From: CAWKAV01 sp963847735
GTDB taxonomy: Bacteria > Desulfobacterota > Desulfuromonadia > Desulfuromonadales > BM103
Length of the DNA stretch: 64,000 bases
Direction of reading: 5' to 3'
NCBI GenBank assembly: GCA_963847735.1
Contig: CAWKAV010000007.1
Span: forward strand, 18,838-82,837
In this document: positions 1 to 9,702 of the stretch, in pieces
Numbering within the stretch: the first letter of the stretch is position 1
How the letters are laid out: every line of letters starts with the position of its first letter
The notes under the pieces: model-generated
Database searches by the model: none
What the model was told of the DNA's origin: nothing
Seen by the model: the letters and a program-made list of their open reading frames with translations, nothing else
Program-made: the position numbers and the translations under genes

Positions 1-609
1 GCGCCGTGGTTGCTGACGGCTACCGCTTCATCGTCGGCCTGCAGGGCTTCGAGAACACCGCCCGTGAATACGTCAACGCCACCGACCACAACGAGTACTT
101 CGGCAACGTGACCAGCAACATGGGCGGCGGCTGCGGCGCCTGCCACGATCGAGGATACCGCGCAGTCCAACACCCGCGCAGGCTTCCTGTCCGGTATCAA
201 GTCAATCAACAACAGCATGAGTGGCTTCTGTAGCTCCTGCCACGGCTACTTCCACTCCTCCGGTGGTGGCGACTACGTCAACAACGGCGTGTCCGGCGCC
301 TTCCTGCGTCACCCCTCTGACTGGGTGATGCCGACCACTGGCGACTACGCTGCCTACACTGTGTACGACAACAGTGCACCGGTTGCCCGTCCGACCGTTG
401 TCGCCTCTGCTTCTGGTTCCGTTGACCCGGGCGACATGGTTATGTGTCTCTCCTGTCACGTCGCACACGGCTCGGCCAACGACTACCTGCTGCGCTTCGA
501 CTATGCTGCGATGACCGCAGGGAACTATCCTGACCTGGCCACTTCGCAAGCCGAAGGCGGCTGCCTGGCATGTCACCAGTCCAAAGGTGTTCTGCCGCAG
601 AACCGCTAA
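1..609 (+). CDS. Multiheme c-type cytochrome, C-terminal part (5' end outside window; frameshifted)
   Basis: The 3' end of a secreted multiheme cytochrome; its start lies before the window. Four CxxCH heme sites are visible (CGACH, CSSCH, CLSCH, CLACH). The last part has the order 'RHPSDW', 'PVARP', 'MCLSCHVAHGS', 'LLRFDY', 'GCLACHQSKG', which recurs almost step for step at the end of the 7-heme protein at 11857-12967. The two therefore share a C-terminal module, and the general layout resembles OmcS/OmcE-type extracellular cytochromes (family resemblance only). The reading frame changes by +1 near 146-152, just after the CGACH site: upstream residues read in one frame, and the continuation 'TIEDTAQSNTRAGFL' reads in the next. 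A perfect terminator follows, so this gene ends its own transcript. Confidence 0.8.
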
Positions 610-640
610 TCCGGGGTTCATTGTTTAACCAGCTGTAATC

Positions 641-680
641 GCTGCCCGGTACGCCCTGGCGTACCGGGCAGCAGTTTTAT
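641..680 (+). terminator. Rho-independent terminator after the first cytochrome
   Basis: A perfect 14-bp stem (641-654 with 659-672) closed by a 4-nt CCTG loop and followed by AGTTTTAT. It sits 32 bases after the stop codon of the first cytochrome and separates that gene from the outer-membrane barrel gene. Confidence 0.9.
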
Positions 681-888
681 CAGCAAGACTGTCAATGTTC
701 TTGAATTTCTTGGGCCGGGCCTGGTGGTATGTGAAGCGAGGATCGGCTATTTTTTTGTCTGACGATGTAAAGCCAACGGCAAGCTATTTGTTGACATTCG
801 ACCATTGGGGGAGGTAGAAGGAAGACGATTGCGACTATTCGATCTCTGGTAGGGAATAGCGTATCCCAACATGGCCCCGGACGTCTGA

Positions 889-3061
889 ATGCACTCAATA
901 ACTGGTCTGAAATCTGCTTTACTTCTGCTTTTCCTTACGGCTTCGATCACAATGGCGCCGCCTGTCTTTGCCGTAGAGCTGCTCGGCAACTGGATCTACC
1001 GCGAATCGGGTGGCGACGGTCTCGAAACCCAATCAGAATTCCAGCAACGCTACCAGCTGGGCGTCGGCCCGGCCGTGACTTACCAGCTCACCCCGGCGAT
1101 CACCGCATCCGGTGGGGTCGGCTATCGACAGACGCAACGTGATTCCGGTGACGGGTTTGAAACCGTCGAACAGGTCAGCCCCTTCGGCAGCATAAGTCTG
1201 GTGAACGACATCTTCGTCGCGTCAGCCTCCGCCAATACGTTCACGACCATGTCCGGTACGGACAACAGTTCCGCCTATTGGAACGCGTCTCTTGCCAGCG
1301 CGTGGGATATCCCTTTCTGGCCCAGCGTGCAGCTCGACTATGGCGAAGACTTCTCCGGCGTCAACAACCAGTCATTGTTTGACGACAGCAACGGCAAGAA
1401 CCAGAACACCACGGTTTCAGTCGATTGGGATCTCTTGCTGGCGGATTTGTACTATCAATACGACATCAATGAGACTATCGACGGTCGCGGAGACAGCCTC
1501 AGCAAGGCCACGACCCATTATGGCCGGCTCGAAACCAACGGGCGATTCTGGAGTGACCGTATCGCTTACAACCTGACCCAGCAATACCGGGAGACTACGA
1601 CGGAATTCGGTGGCGGCGGTCTGGAAGCTGATGTGGATGGTCTTTTCAGGATCCCTGTTATAGGACAGGCCTCTTATCTGCGTACAACCACGGCCTTGGC
1701 GCCGGATCCCGGAGACGGAGCTCGTTAATCTCACCAACAAATTAGAGCTCAGTGATGGCATCCTGGATGATATTGACACGACCAGCGTGCCGCCTGTCGC
1801 ACCTCTTGACACGGGGCACTTCGGTTTTACCCCTGATGACGCACAACCGATCAATCGGCTGTTTTTGTATCTTGACACGTTCTCCGCTAACCAGTTTGAC
1901 CCCGATGCGCTGCCGGGGCTGAGCTGGCAAATATTCAGCAAAAATCCGGTCGATTTGTTCTGGTCGCTAGAGATTCCGGACGTCCCGTTTACATACAACG
2001 TCTCTCTGGGGCGTTTCGAGCTGTCCTTTGCGACTATCAACGGGCCAGAGTTTCTTGTCGTCGTGACCAATCCGGCCAGTGGGACGGAACTGGTTTTCAC
2101 CGAACTGGAAGCGTTTCGTCTCGCTGCAACAGAGGATGGGACGCCGGTCTCGGAGTTTAAAAGCACGAGTTATCAAACGAATCTCGGTGTCAGATACAGG
2201 ATCACCAAGACATTGATGTCAAGTTTCATGCTCAACTACGATCACGCCGATGACAAGAATGGCGGCGACACCGTCAGAGAGTATGACAGAACGACCTGGA
2301 GCGGCAGAATGTCCTGGTCACCGGTGCCATATGTGACGCCTTCGATAGGTTACAGTGAGAGTCTTGAAGAGAGTACAGGTAAGGATGATTATTTAAATCG
2401 CTTGTACTCGGTGACAGTTTCGACCAGGCCCCTGCCGTCGGTGAATTTCTCGTTGGGCTATACCCATAACGATCGCTATGAAGACCAGAACAAGACTTAT
2501 AAAGCGGACACATACAGCCTCTTCGCCAAGGCCTCGATCTACCCGGATTTGTCCGTCTCTCTGAATAATTCCTATTCGGTGACGGACACTTTGGACCGAG
2601 CTTCTGCAGAGGGAGCCTTCGTCAACAACAAGACGCTTACTTCTCGTCTGGATATCACTGCCAGGCTGCACCGATATCTGACCGCCTTCGGCACGGGGAA
2701 TTACAGCACCAGAGATAACGAGGAGACTGGCGAAAGTGATAATGCGAATGCGACGTTCACCTTGAGTTATCGCCCCTCGGACCTGCTGGCGCTGTCGTCC
2801 AGCTACGCGGCTTTCTTCCTCGATGATGAGCGCTCCAATGCCTTCACAGCCAGCATGGAATTGTATCTTTTGCGGACGAATAAGTCGCGCGTGTCCCTGC
2901 TCGCCAACCATGTCCAGGCCGATGAGACGAGCGACAGTGTCCGGGTGATCGGCAGTTGGGATATCAGCGACTATTTTTCGTTCACGGGGAACGGATCCTA
3001 TACCATGAACCCAACAAGAGACACCTATGCTTTTTACCTCAGTCTTGCTCTGAGGTTGTAA
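889..3061 (+). CDS. Outer-membrane beta-barrel protein (porin-like), one frameshift
   Basis: About 723 residues once a +1 shift is repaired. The N-terminus is a signal peptide (basic start, hydrophobic stretch, cleavage near 'PVFAVELL'). The rest consists of alternating polar/hydrophobic strands rich in Tyr, Ser, Thr and Asn, with turns such as 'DGRGDS' and 'DKNGGD', typical of a large outer-membrane barrel. It ends in an amphipathic last strand 'YAFYLSLALRL'. An in-frame stop lies directly before the ATG at 889, which fixes the earliest start. The frame changes in a CCC run at 1708-1710; the downstream frame continues 'ETELVNLTNKLELSDG' without loss. Placed ahead of CsgG-like lipoproteins and multiheme cytochromes, it could be the porin of an electron conduit (inference). 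I do not recognise a named family. Confidence 0.72.
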
Positions 3062-3139
3062 ATACAAAAAAAACGGCCTAAATTGTCAAGTACGCAGGTT
3101 GAAACGAATCATAATTCATTAACAAAACGGGGAATGCTC

Positions 3140-3715
3140 ATGAGTAAAAACATCGTTGCCATCATTCTGCTGGGTCTGCTTCTGTCTCTGCCGGGGTGCT
3201 ATTCCGGAGGAGCACCGCCGATCGAGTCATATGTTCGCGAAAATACCAATGTCATGCTGATCCGGACCATCGCCGTGCTGCCGTTTGAGGGCAGCGGCCG
3301 AACCGCCCGGATTCGCGAACTGACCATCACCCAGCTGCTTGCCAACAATATGTTCGATGTTATTGATCTGGGCCTGGTTGACAAGTTCATGCAACAGGAG
3401 GCGATTCAAGGCGGTGCGCCGCTCGACATCTTTACCTTGCGGCGGATTGGCGAAAGCCTGGACGTCAAGGCAGTCATGCTGGGCTCGGTGGAGGAAGTCA
3501 CCAACTCCCGGGGCAGTGCAAGCTATGATGAAATTACCATGACCCTGCGCATTATCGAGTGTGAAACCGGACAGATCTTGTGGCAAGCCAGTGGGATGCG
3601 CAGCGGGTACTCCACCGCCGACCGACTTTTCGGCATGGCGCCGAAAGACCGGTTCCAGGTGACTTTGGGGCTGCTTTATGACCTTATGGACACGATCTCG
3701 CCTGCAACGGAATGA
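3140..3715 (+). CDS. CsgG-like outer-membrane lipoprotein
   Basis: 191 residues. The ATG at 3140 is chosen because GGGGA lies six bases upstream; ATG 3134 and TTG 3083 are in frame but less well placed. A lipoprotein signal ends in 'SLPGC' (Cys 20). The body has the CsgG/curli-assembly pattern: 'IAVLPFEGSGR', helix 'ITQLLANNMFDVIDLG', 'LDVKAVMLGSVEEV', and the strand-rich 'IIECETGQILWQASG'. CsgG proteins form an outer-membrane secretion channel, but short relatives such as FlgO act in other outer-membrane assembly processes. It is the first of three such proteins before a PPIase and cytochromes. Confidence 0.75.
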   Translation: MSKNIVAIILLGLLLSLPGCYSGGAPPIESYVRENTNVMLIRTIAVLPFEGSGRTARIRELTITQLLANNMFDVIDLGLVDKFMQQEAIQGGAPLDIFTLRRIGESLDVKAVMLGSVEEVTNSRGSASYDEITMTLRIIECETGQILWQASGMRSGYSTADRLFGMAPKDRFQVTLGLLYDLMDTISPATE

Positions 3716-4015
3716 TTAGCCGTTATCCGTGATCTGTTGTGCGTCCCGGGCGGATCGAGGCGCTGCCGATCGGTTGTGCCCTTGATCTATCTTCGCAGCC
3801 AGGCTGGAGTTGCGTATTTGAACAGATGGATGCTGCGGTTTAAGGTTGATAACTTTACGTAAGACCACGTGGCGTTGATTGCCGACAAGACTCTATAATA
3901 CCAGTAGGTTGAATTAGTCGGTATAGACTTTCAGTGATATCGGCTGGAATCCTGGGTTTGACTTGTGAGCGCAGATTCGAGGTGAAAGAGAGGCTGATTG
4001 AGAGGTGACAGTGTA
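3716..4015 (+). other. Intergenic gap with a weak promoter candidate
   Basis: No coding potential seen on either strand. A perfect TATAAT is at 3894-3899; the nearest -35-like TTGATT (3875-3880) is only 13 bases away, shorter than the usual 16-18, so this is a weak promoter candidate for the gene at 4016. No terminator-like hairpin was found after the preceding gene. Confidence 0.3.
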
Positions 4016-5506
4016 ATGCACAGGATTCTGTTGCTCGTCTTGTGCTGCCTCTGGTTTTCGGCATCATCGGCGGTGGCAGTCTCCATAGCTGTTTTTCCAG
4101 TGGAGGACCTGGGTTCGGGGCGCAGTGATGTAAATCTTTCCATTACCCGGGTTCTGGCCGACTATCTTAGACAAAACGGTAACGAGGTGATTGCCGGCGA
4201 TGCGGTGATCACCTTCATGGCCAACAACCGCATCCGTAAAGTCGGACAGTTGGAAGCGTTTAATGCTTTACGGGTTCGTGAGGAACTAAGGGCCGGCTTT
4301 GTGCTGATCGGTACGGTCAGTCAACGCAAGGAAAGACCCGACCCGACTCTGGCGCTGACGCTGTCCCTGATAAGAACAACCGATGCCAGGACGGTCTGGT
4401 CTTACGCGGGCAGCGTCACAACCAGTCAGCAGCGTAAAGCCCTCGGCATCGGTGAGCCGCTCTCGACCGACGAACTGCAGTATCTTTTACTGGACGAAAT
4501 GTTCGAATACTGGCCCTGGCAGCGCATCAACGAGGTGCAGGATGTAGGAGCGGTCAATCTGGAAACGGTCAAATTCAACCGTCACTATGTCCGCCCCGGT
4601 GACGAGATCTCCTGTCGCGTCAGTATTCGTGACAGTTGGCCGGTCAAACTGTTCCCGAAGGTTTTTTTCAACGTCGCCGATCAAATTTATCCGGCAACGG
4701 TTTCTGATGACGGCAAAACCTTTGAAGCGAGCTGGGTCGCTGGAGAGGAAAACGGCAGCTATCCGGTTTCCCTGCTCCTCGAATGGGCACAGTACGAGCG
4801 GACCGAGACCGTTTTGCTCGATAGCTACGTGGTCGATGGCACACCGCCACTTTTAGAAGTTGAACTGCGCGGCGGGGAAATCTACCAGGGCATGCCGGTG
4901 TTCAATAGGAATGTGGTAATCGTTCCAAGCCTGCTCGTGCCCAAACCGCTGTCCCGATGGCGGCTGTCCATCAATTACCTGCTCGGTGATGGTGACAAAC
5001 ATTACGTCGGCGACATGAAAGGCGCGGGCAACATGCCGTCAAGTTTTGTCTGGGAAGGACATGGCTATTACGGTGACGGAACTTACGAATTTATCGTCGA
5101 GGCATGGGATAATGCCGGCAATACGGCTGAGGCCAGTAAATTGGCGGAATACAACAAGGCCCTGCCAAAAGTGGACCTGGCGTTGTCCAAAAAACAAGAC
5201 GAATTGGTGATGGATGTGGAATATGCCAGCAAAGTGCCTTTGCGTTACTGGCGGCTGGAAATGTGGACGAAGGAGGGGCGGCTCCTCACCGAGGCTGAAG
5301 GCAATGAACTCCCGGTCAAGGTCGGGTTCAAGCCCCCTGATGCGGCTCTTAATCAGGAGATAACAGGCTTTGTCTTTCTGCAAGACGCTTTCGGCAAGCA
5401 GTCCAGGGTGAAGGTTGAAGATCTGCTGCCGGAATTAAACAAAGCGCGTGAAAAAAAAGAAGAGAAACCAACCGGCATCTCCGAGAAGTGGGTTGATGAA
5501 TTTTAA
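4016..5506 (+). CDS. Secreted CsgG-like protein with long C-terminal beta-rich extension
   Basis: 496 residues from the ATG at 4016, which has AGAGGTGA nine bases upstream; a TTG at 3998 is also in frame. A signal peptide ends near 'SSAVAVS'. Residues about 25-175 show a CsgG/FlgO-like fold ('VSIAVFPVEDLG', 'RVLADYLRQNGNEVI', 'AGFVLIGTVSQ', 'DARTVWSYAGS'). The remaining 300 residues look like two or three Ig-like beta domains ('DSWPVKLFPKVFFNV', 'YYGDGTYEFIVEAWDNAGN') and end in a charged, lysine/glutamate-rich tail. The combination of a CsgG-like domain with Ig-like domains suggests a periplasmic or outer-membrane adaptor. Its end overlaps the region from which the next gene starts. Confidence 0.65.
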   Translation: MHRILLLVLCCLWFSASSAVAVSIAVFPVEDLGSGRSDVNLSITRVLADYLRQNGNEVIAGDAVITFMANNRIRKVGQLEAFNALRVREELRAGFVLIGTVSQRKERPDPTLALTLSLIRTTDARTVWSYAGSVTTSQQRKALGIGEPLSTDELQYLLLDEMFEYWPWQRINEVQDVGAVNLETVKFNRHYVRPGDEISCRVSIRDSWPVKLFPKVFFNVADQIYPATVSDDGKTFEASWVAGEENGSYPVSLLLEWAQYERTETVLLDSYVVDGTPPLLEVELRGGEIYQGMPVFNRNVVIVPSLLVPKPLSRWRLSINYLLGDGDKHYVGDMKGAGNMPSSFVWEGHGYYGDGTYEFIVEAWDNAGNTAEASKLAEYNKALPKVDLALSKKQDELVMDVEYASKVPLRYWRLEMWTKEGRLLTEAEGNELPVKVGFKPPDAALNQEITGFVFLQDAFGKQSRVKVEDLLPELNKAREKKEEKPTGISEKWVDEF

Positions 5507-5531
5507 ACCTTATCCCGAGTTGAATCATTTG

Positions 5532-6146
5532 ATGAGAAGAGCCTTGCTGGCTGCCGTCATACTGCTCTCGATTTTTCACGCGGGGTGTGCATACCGTGAA
5601 CAGCTGCCGTACCATCGTGAGATGGCGCCATTCAGGAGCGGCCAGGCCTGCCGGGTTGCGGTTTTGCCCTTCGCCAACGACTCTGACTATCCGTTGGGTG
5701 ATGTCATGGTCAAAAAAATTGTCATGGCAGAACTCCAGGAAGCGGGTGATTACCAGGTCCTTCAGGAAGGCGATGTCGCGAAAACGTTTCAGCAACTGAG
5801 GATTTATCCCGGGAGGATGCCCAGCCTTGAGCAGATGCGGATTATTGCGGATCGCCTCAACGCCGAGATCCTGATTACCGGGATCATCCTGGAGATGCGC
5901 GAAGACCCTTGGCAGTACGCAACAATCAACCCGAAGGTTGTCATGGAGCTTCAGATTCGTGACGGCCGTAACGGCGAGACCTTGTGGACCGCCTACCATC
6001 GCCGGCAAGGTACCGACTATACAAAGACCATGCATTTTGGCACTATCCATTCGCTTGCCGGGTTAAGCCGGCAAATGGTTCAAGAAATTATCAATCTCTG
6101 GTACGAAAAAGGACTTCCCCAATGCACCGTTTTCTCACGACCCTGA
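5532..6146 (+). CDS. CsgG/GNA1162-like lipoprotein
   Basis: 204 residues from the ATG at 5532; ATG 5496, overlapping the previous stop, is an in-frame alternative. The 5532 start gives a compact lipoprotein signal 'MRRALLAAVILLSIFHAGC'. The body begins 'CRVAVLPFANDSDYPLGDV' and continues 'ADRLNAEILITGIILEM' and 'GRNGETLWTAYHRR', the pattern shared by CsgG-like and DUF799/GNA1162 lipoproteins. It is the third CsgG-like protein in a row and overlaps the following PPIase gene by 25 bases, implying coupled translation. Its substrate is unknown; the context suggests a role in assembling or exporting the cytochromes downstream. Confidence 0.65.
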   Translation: MRRALLAAVILLSIFHAGCAYREQLPYHREMAPFRSGQACRVAVLPFANDSDYPLGDVMVKKIVMAELQEAGDYQVLQEGDVAKTFQQLRIYPGRMPSLEQMRIIADRLNAEILITGIILEMREDPWQYATINPKVVMELQIRDGRNGETLWTAYHRRQGTDYTKTMHFGTIHSLAGLSRQMVQEIINLWYEKGLPQCTVFSRP

Positions 6147-7750
6147 TCCTGCTCGCTGTTCTCTCCCTGATGTCCGCTGCACCTGCCAAGGCCTGGCTCT
6201 TTGGTGACAGCCCCCTGGTCACTATCGACGGTACGGAGTACGCTGCCGAGGACTTCAAAAGGTGGTGGGGGTTCTGGAAGGAGCCTGAAATGAGCTTCCC
6301 GGAGACTCCTGATCCCTATATCGACTGGTTGCTGCTGGCACGCGAGGGGCAACGCATGGAGTTGGACGGTGATCCGGGTTTCGAACGCGCGACCAAGGTT
6401 TTCCTCATGTCCAGGACGCTGTTAAAGCTGAAATACGAGGAGATTGACAGCCAGATCAACGTGACCGACGCCGAGGTCAGAAAACGCTACGATGAAGACT
6501 ATGCGCCACGCTGGGGCCTGGAGGGGATGGAGTTCAAGGATAAAGCTGCGGCTTCTGCCGCCTGGGAAGAACTCAAGGCCGGCTCAGTGACGATTGCGAG
6601 CCTTCTCGAGCGCGACCAGGAGTCCGGGGGGCCGGTCAAGACAGCGGAGACATGGTTGCGTCCCAAGGACCTGGAAAAGGCATCGAAATGGAAAGCCATT
6701 TATGCCGATCTTAAAATCGGTGAGGTGGTCGACCCGGAAAAACTCGGCGAGAGCGTGGTGCTCTGGTATCTCAAGGAAATCAAGGCTGCCGACGACGAGG
6801 ATTTTGCCGCATTGCGTGAAGAGATTTCAAAGAAGCTCTGGAAAGATCAGGAAATCGCTCTCACCAGGGCCCTGATTGATAAACTAAGGGCCAAATACGA
6901 AGTCAAAGTCGATGACGCGCGCCTTGCAGCTCTCGATCTGCAGGCTGATGAAGCAACCTTCACGGATGCGCTTATCATCAGCTCAAACCAGCAGAATGTT
7001 TCAGAGAAGGATTTTATCACGATTCTCCGCCGTGTTCTGAAGAACCGCCCGATGTTGACCACGGCTCTGCAGAGCGATGAGGCGACGCAAGACCTGAAAA
7101 AAGAGACCGCCTACAACATTATCGCCCAGAGCGTGACCAATTGGGAATCGCTGGACCGTCACTATGAAGAAAAGGAACCGTTCAAGTGGGAGTATGAATT
7201 CAACTATGATCAACGTCTGACTCTGTCAGTCCAGCAGCGGATGTTCGTTTTGGAGGCCAAGGTCTCCGACGATGAAATAAAAGAGTACTACGAGCAAAAC
7301 AAGAACCGTTATTCAGTCCCGGCCCAGGTTCAGCTGTATATCATCGATGAGACCCAGGGCCCGATCGATCAGGTCTGGGCGGACTTCGCCGGCGGCAAGA
7401 GCGTTGACAAGGTGTTTAAAGAAAATTTCGAAACAGCCCCGAGGATGCAACAGGTTCCCGCCAACCACCTCGACCCGGAAGTCAAGACGGTTGTCGGTAA
7501 TCTTGCCGATGGCGAAACGAGTTCGATCTTCACTGCCCAGGGGATCCGGGTTATGGTGCACCTGGTCAAACGTACGCCGGAAACGGTCATCCCTTTTGAA
7601 CGTGTCAAGGACATGATCGCCAAGGATTTGAATCAAAAGAAGGTCATGGTCTTGGAAAAAGACTATCTCGATGCAATCCGCGCCAGTTCTGACATTATAA
7701 TTGATCAGGGGGAATGGGAAGACCTGAAGAAGGAGCTTGGAGGAGCATGA
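6122..7750 (+). CDS. Periplasmic parvulin/SurA-like peptidyl-prolyl isomerase-chaperone
   Basis: 542 residues; ATG 6122 has AAGGA eight bases upstream and starts inside the preceding gene. A signal peptide ends at 'SAAPAKAW'. A helical SurA/PpiC-like N-domain follows, then a degenerate parvulin-like region (about 130-240), a second helical segment, and a C-terminal parvulin-like region (about 395-530: 'YSVPAQVQLYIIDE', 'DGETSSIFTAQGIRVMVHLV'). Such proteins accompany unfolded outer-membrane or secreted proteins through the periplasm. Its stop overlaps the ATG of the 26-heme lipoprotein, so these two are almost certainly translated together; the client is plausibly that cytochrome or the barrel. 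PPIase catalysis is not assured because the parvulin domains are divergent. Confidence 0.72.
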   Translation: MHRFLTTLILLAVLSLMSAAPAKAWLFGDSPLVTIDGTEYAAEDFKRWWGFWKEPEMSFPETPDPYIDWLLLAREGQRMELDGDPGFERATKVFLMSRTLLKLKYEEIDSQINVTDAEVRKRYDEDYAPRWGLEGMEFKDKAAASAAWEELKAGSVTIASLLERDQESGGPVKTAETWLRPKDLEKASKWKAIYADLKIGEVVDPEKLGESVVLWYLKEIKAADDEDFAALREEISKKLWKDQEIALTRALIDKLRAKYEVKVDDARLAALDLQADEATFTDALIISSNQQNVSEKDFITILRRVLKNRPMLTTALQSDEATQDLKKETAYNIIAQSVTNWESLDRHYEEKEPFKWEYEFNYDQRLTLSVQQRMFVLEAKVSDDEIKEYYEQNKNRYSVPAQVQLYIIDETQGPIDQVWADFAGGKSVDKVFKENFETAPRMQQVPANHLDPEVKTVVGNLADGETSSIFTAQGIRVMVHLVKRTPETVIPFERVKDMIAKDLNQKKVMVLEKDYLDAIRASSDIIIDQGEWEDLKKELGGA

Positions 7751-9702
7751 TGAAACGTAACCTTTTTAATGCTTTTTTAAAAATTAGCCTGGTTAGTTTC
7801 GGGCTGGTTTTTATCGCCGTGGCCTGCGGGCCGGCCCCGCAAAGTCGCAAAGCCCAGGTGCGTCGCACTTGTGCCGAGTGTCATCCTGACAAGGCTGACG
7901 CGCTTCAGTCCGGGGTTGTTCATCAACCGACCAAAGAGAAGAATTGTGAAGCCTGCCATCTCCCTCACGGAACCGTCCCGACAATCCTGTTGCGACAGCC
8001 CCTGCCGGTCCTCTGCCTGACCTGCCATGCCGGGTTCAAGGCCGCCCCGGACAAGAAATCATTGCATGAACCGTTCAACAAGGGAGCGTGCGACTCATGT
8101 CATGAGCCTCACAACTCGGAGTTCCCGAAGCTTTTGAACACGGCAGTCGAGAGCCTTTGTTTCAATTGCCACGATCGGGAGCCGTTTGCGCGGCAGACGG
8201 TCCACGCGCCGGTCCAGGAAGGCTGTGCGAGCTGTCATCTCTCACATATGTCGGACTATAGCGGTTTGCTGATCTCATCTGGCAATGAGCTTTGTGCGTC
8301 ATGCCATGAAACCGGAACCTCCGGCTTCGTTGCCGCGCATCAGGGCTACCCGGTCACGACCGGTTGTGTCAAGTGCCATGCACAGCACAGTTCGTCAGAT
8401 CCGGGCTTGCTGAGAGAGGTGGTCCACGCGCCGGTTCGCAGCGGTGATTGCAATGACTGTCATCAGCTGCAGGGCTCTGCGATCAGCTTAAAGTCTGCCG
8501 ATCGCGGAATTTGTCTGACCTGCCATGACGACGTCCCTGGTGCGGCGAAGCACAAACCTGTCCAGGACGGGGACTGTCAAGCCTGTCACGCCGAGCACGC
8601 CAGCGAGTACGCCGGAATGCTGTCTGAGGCGCCGACGAGGGTTTGCCTGAATTGCCATGATCACGGCCAGAACAAACCGGGCATTCGCAGTGCCCATGAA
8701 CCTGTGGCGAAGGGAGATTGCCTGGCGTGTCATAATGGGCACACGGCTGCAGGCGAAGCCCTGCTCAAGAGTAAAGCACCGGAAGTCTGCTATGCGTGTC
8801 ACGCAAAACAGGACTATGCCGACACCCCGAACCCGCATATGCCAGCCCAGGAAGGGCTCTGTCTCGATTGTCATGACGCACATGACTCTGAAATGGCGAT
8901 GTTGCTGACACAAAGTCAGTCGAAGCTTTGCTTCTCTTGCCATCGCGATACCCAAACGCAAAAAGGACTTTACCGTCAGCACAGGCCTTTTGCCCGGGGC
9001 GACTGCACCAGTTGTCATACGCCACACGGCGGTGAAACCCCCGGCTTGTTGACGTTGACAACGGACCAGGGCAAGCTCTGCCTGACCTGCCATGCGGAAC
9101 TGGCCGACAAGCAAGCAGGAGAGACAGCACATGCGCCCTTTGCAGAAAGTGATTGCAATGCCTGCCATGCTCCGCACGGCGCCGAACAGGACAAACTGCT
9201 GCTGGGCAAGCCCGGAGAGATTTGCCTGAACTGCCATGCCGAAGTCGCAACGGAAGCTGCCGCCTACAAGGTGCAGCATGAGCCGATGGCCAAAAACCAG
9301 TGTGTTGCCTGTCACAGCGGGCACGGTTCCCCCCATCCAGGCTACCAGTCGAAGAACCAGCCGGCCCTGTGTCTGGGTTGTCACGGTGAAGTGGCCCAAT
9401 ACTGGCGTGACGGTGCGCTCCATCCCCCCGCCGCTGAGGACTGTACGACCTGTCACAACCCGCACGGCTCAAACAACGCCTCGCTCATGCTGGTCGCGAG
9501 CAGCGAGGTCTGTGCGCAATGCCATGAGACCGAGTCAGCGCAGTTTCTCGATGGTCATAGCGGGATCAAGCCCGGGCCCGACTCATGCACGTCCTGTCAT
9601 GACCCCCATGGTGGGCCGAAAAAGAATCTTCTCTACCCGGTAAGTCACGGGCCGTTTGCGCCCGACAACTGCACCCCGTGTCACGAAGGGAGGGCGCTGT
9701 GA
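7747..9702 (+). CDS. 26-heme c-type cytochrome lipoprotein
   Basis: About 651 residues. GGAGGAG precedes twin ATGs at 7747/7750, which overlap the previous TGA. The lipoprotein signal ends 'FIAVAC' (Cys 27), so the protein is probably anchored in the outer membrane. I count 26 CxxCH motifs and no other recognisable domain. They alternate in a regular pattern: a motif after a 'CLTCH/CLNCH'-type strand, then a partner preceded by 'H.P...G.C' and followed by 'PHG' or 'GH', that is, the paired-CxxCH repeat of about 45 residues repeated along the chain. Every motif is intact. The even spacing suggests a long heme wire. Its partner at 9702 has the same repeat type. Confidence 0.9.
   Translation: MMKRNLFNAFLKISLVSFGLVFIAVACGPAPQSRKAQVRRTCAECHPDKADALQSGVVHQPTKEKNCEACHLPHGTVPTILLRQPLPVLCLTCHAGFKAAPDKKSLHEPFNKGACDSCHEPHNSEFPKLLNTAVESLCFNCHDREPFARQTVHAPVQEGCASCHLSHMSDYSGLLISSGNELCASCHETGTSGFVAAHQGYPVTTGCVKCHAQHSSSDPGLLREVVHAPVRSGDCNDCHQLQGSAISLKSADRGICLTCHDDVPGAAKHKPVQDGDCQACHAEHASEYAGMLSEAPTRVCLNCHDHGQNKPGIRSAHEPVAKGDCLACHNGHTAAGEALLKSKAPEVCYACHAKQDYADTPNPHMPAQEGLCLDCHDAHDSEMAMLLTQSQSKLCFSCHRDTQTQKGLYRQHRPFARGDCTSCHTPHGGETPGLLTLTTDQGKLCLTCHAELADKQAGETAHAPFAESDCNACHAPHGAEQDKLLLGKPGEICLNCHAEVATEAAAYKVQHEPMAKNQCVACHSGHGSPHPGYQSKNQPALCLGCHGEVAQYWRDGALHPPAAEDCTTCHNPHGSNNASLMLVASSEVCAQCHETESAQFLDGHSGIKPGPDSCTSCHDPHGGPKKNLLYPVSHGPFAPDNCTPCHEGRAL

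Noticed and set aside
680..888. Possible c-di-GMP (GEMM-I) riboswitch before the barrel gene
   Set aside because: A stretch near 768-785 slightly recalls the conserved GCAAAGCC element, but the paired stems and the tetraloop receptor pattern are not present.
8488..9465. Long antisense ORF opposite the 26-heme gene
   Set aside because: It is a by-product of repeated CxxCH codons; the sense frame is a full, motif-rich protein.
7861..9690. Regular short repeats that could suggest a CRISPR array
   Set aside because: The periodicity comes from CxxCH codons in an open reading frame; repeats are not exact and spacers are coding.
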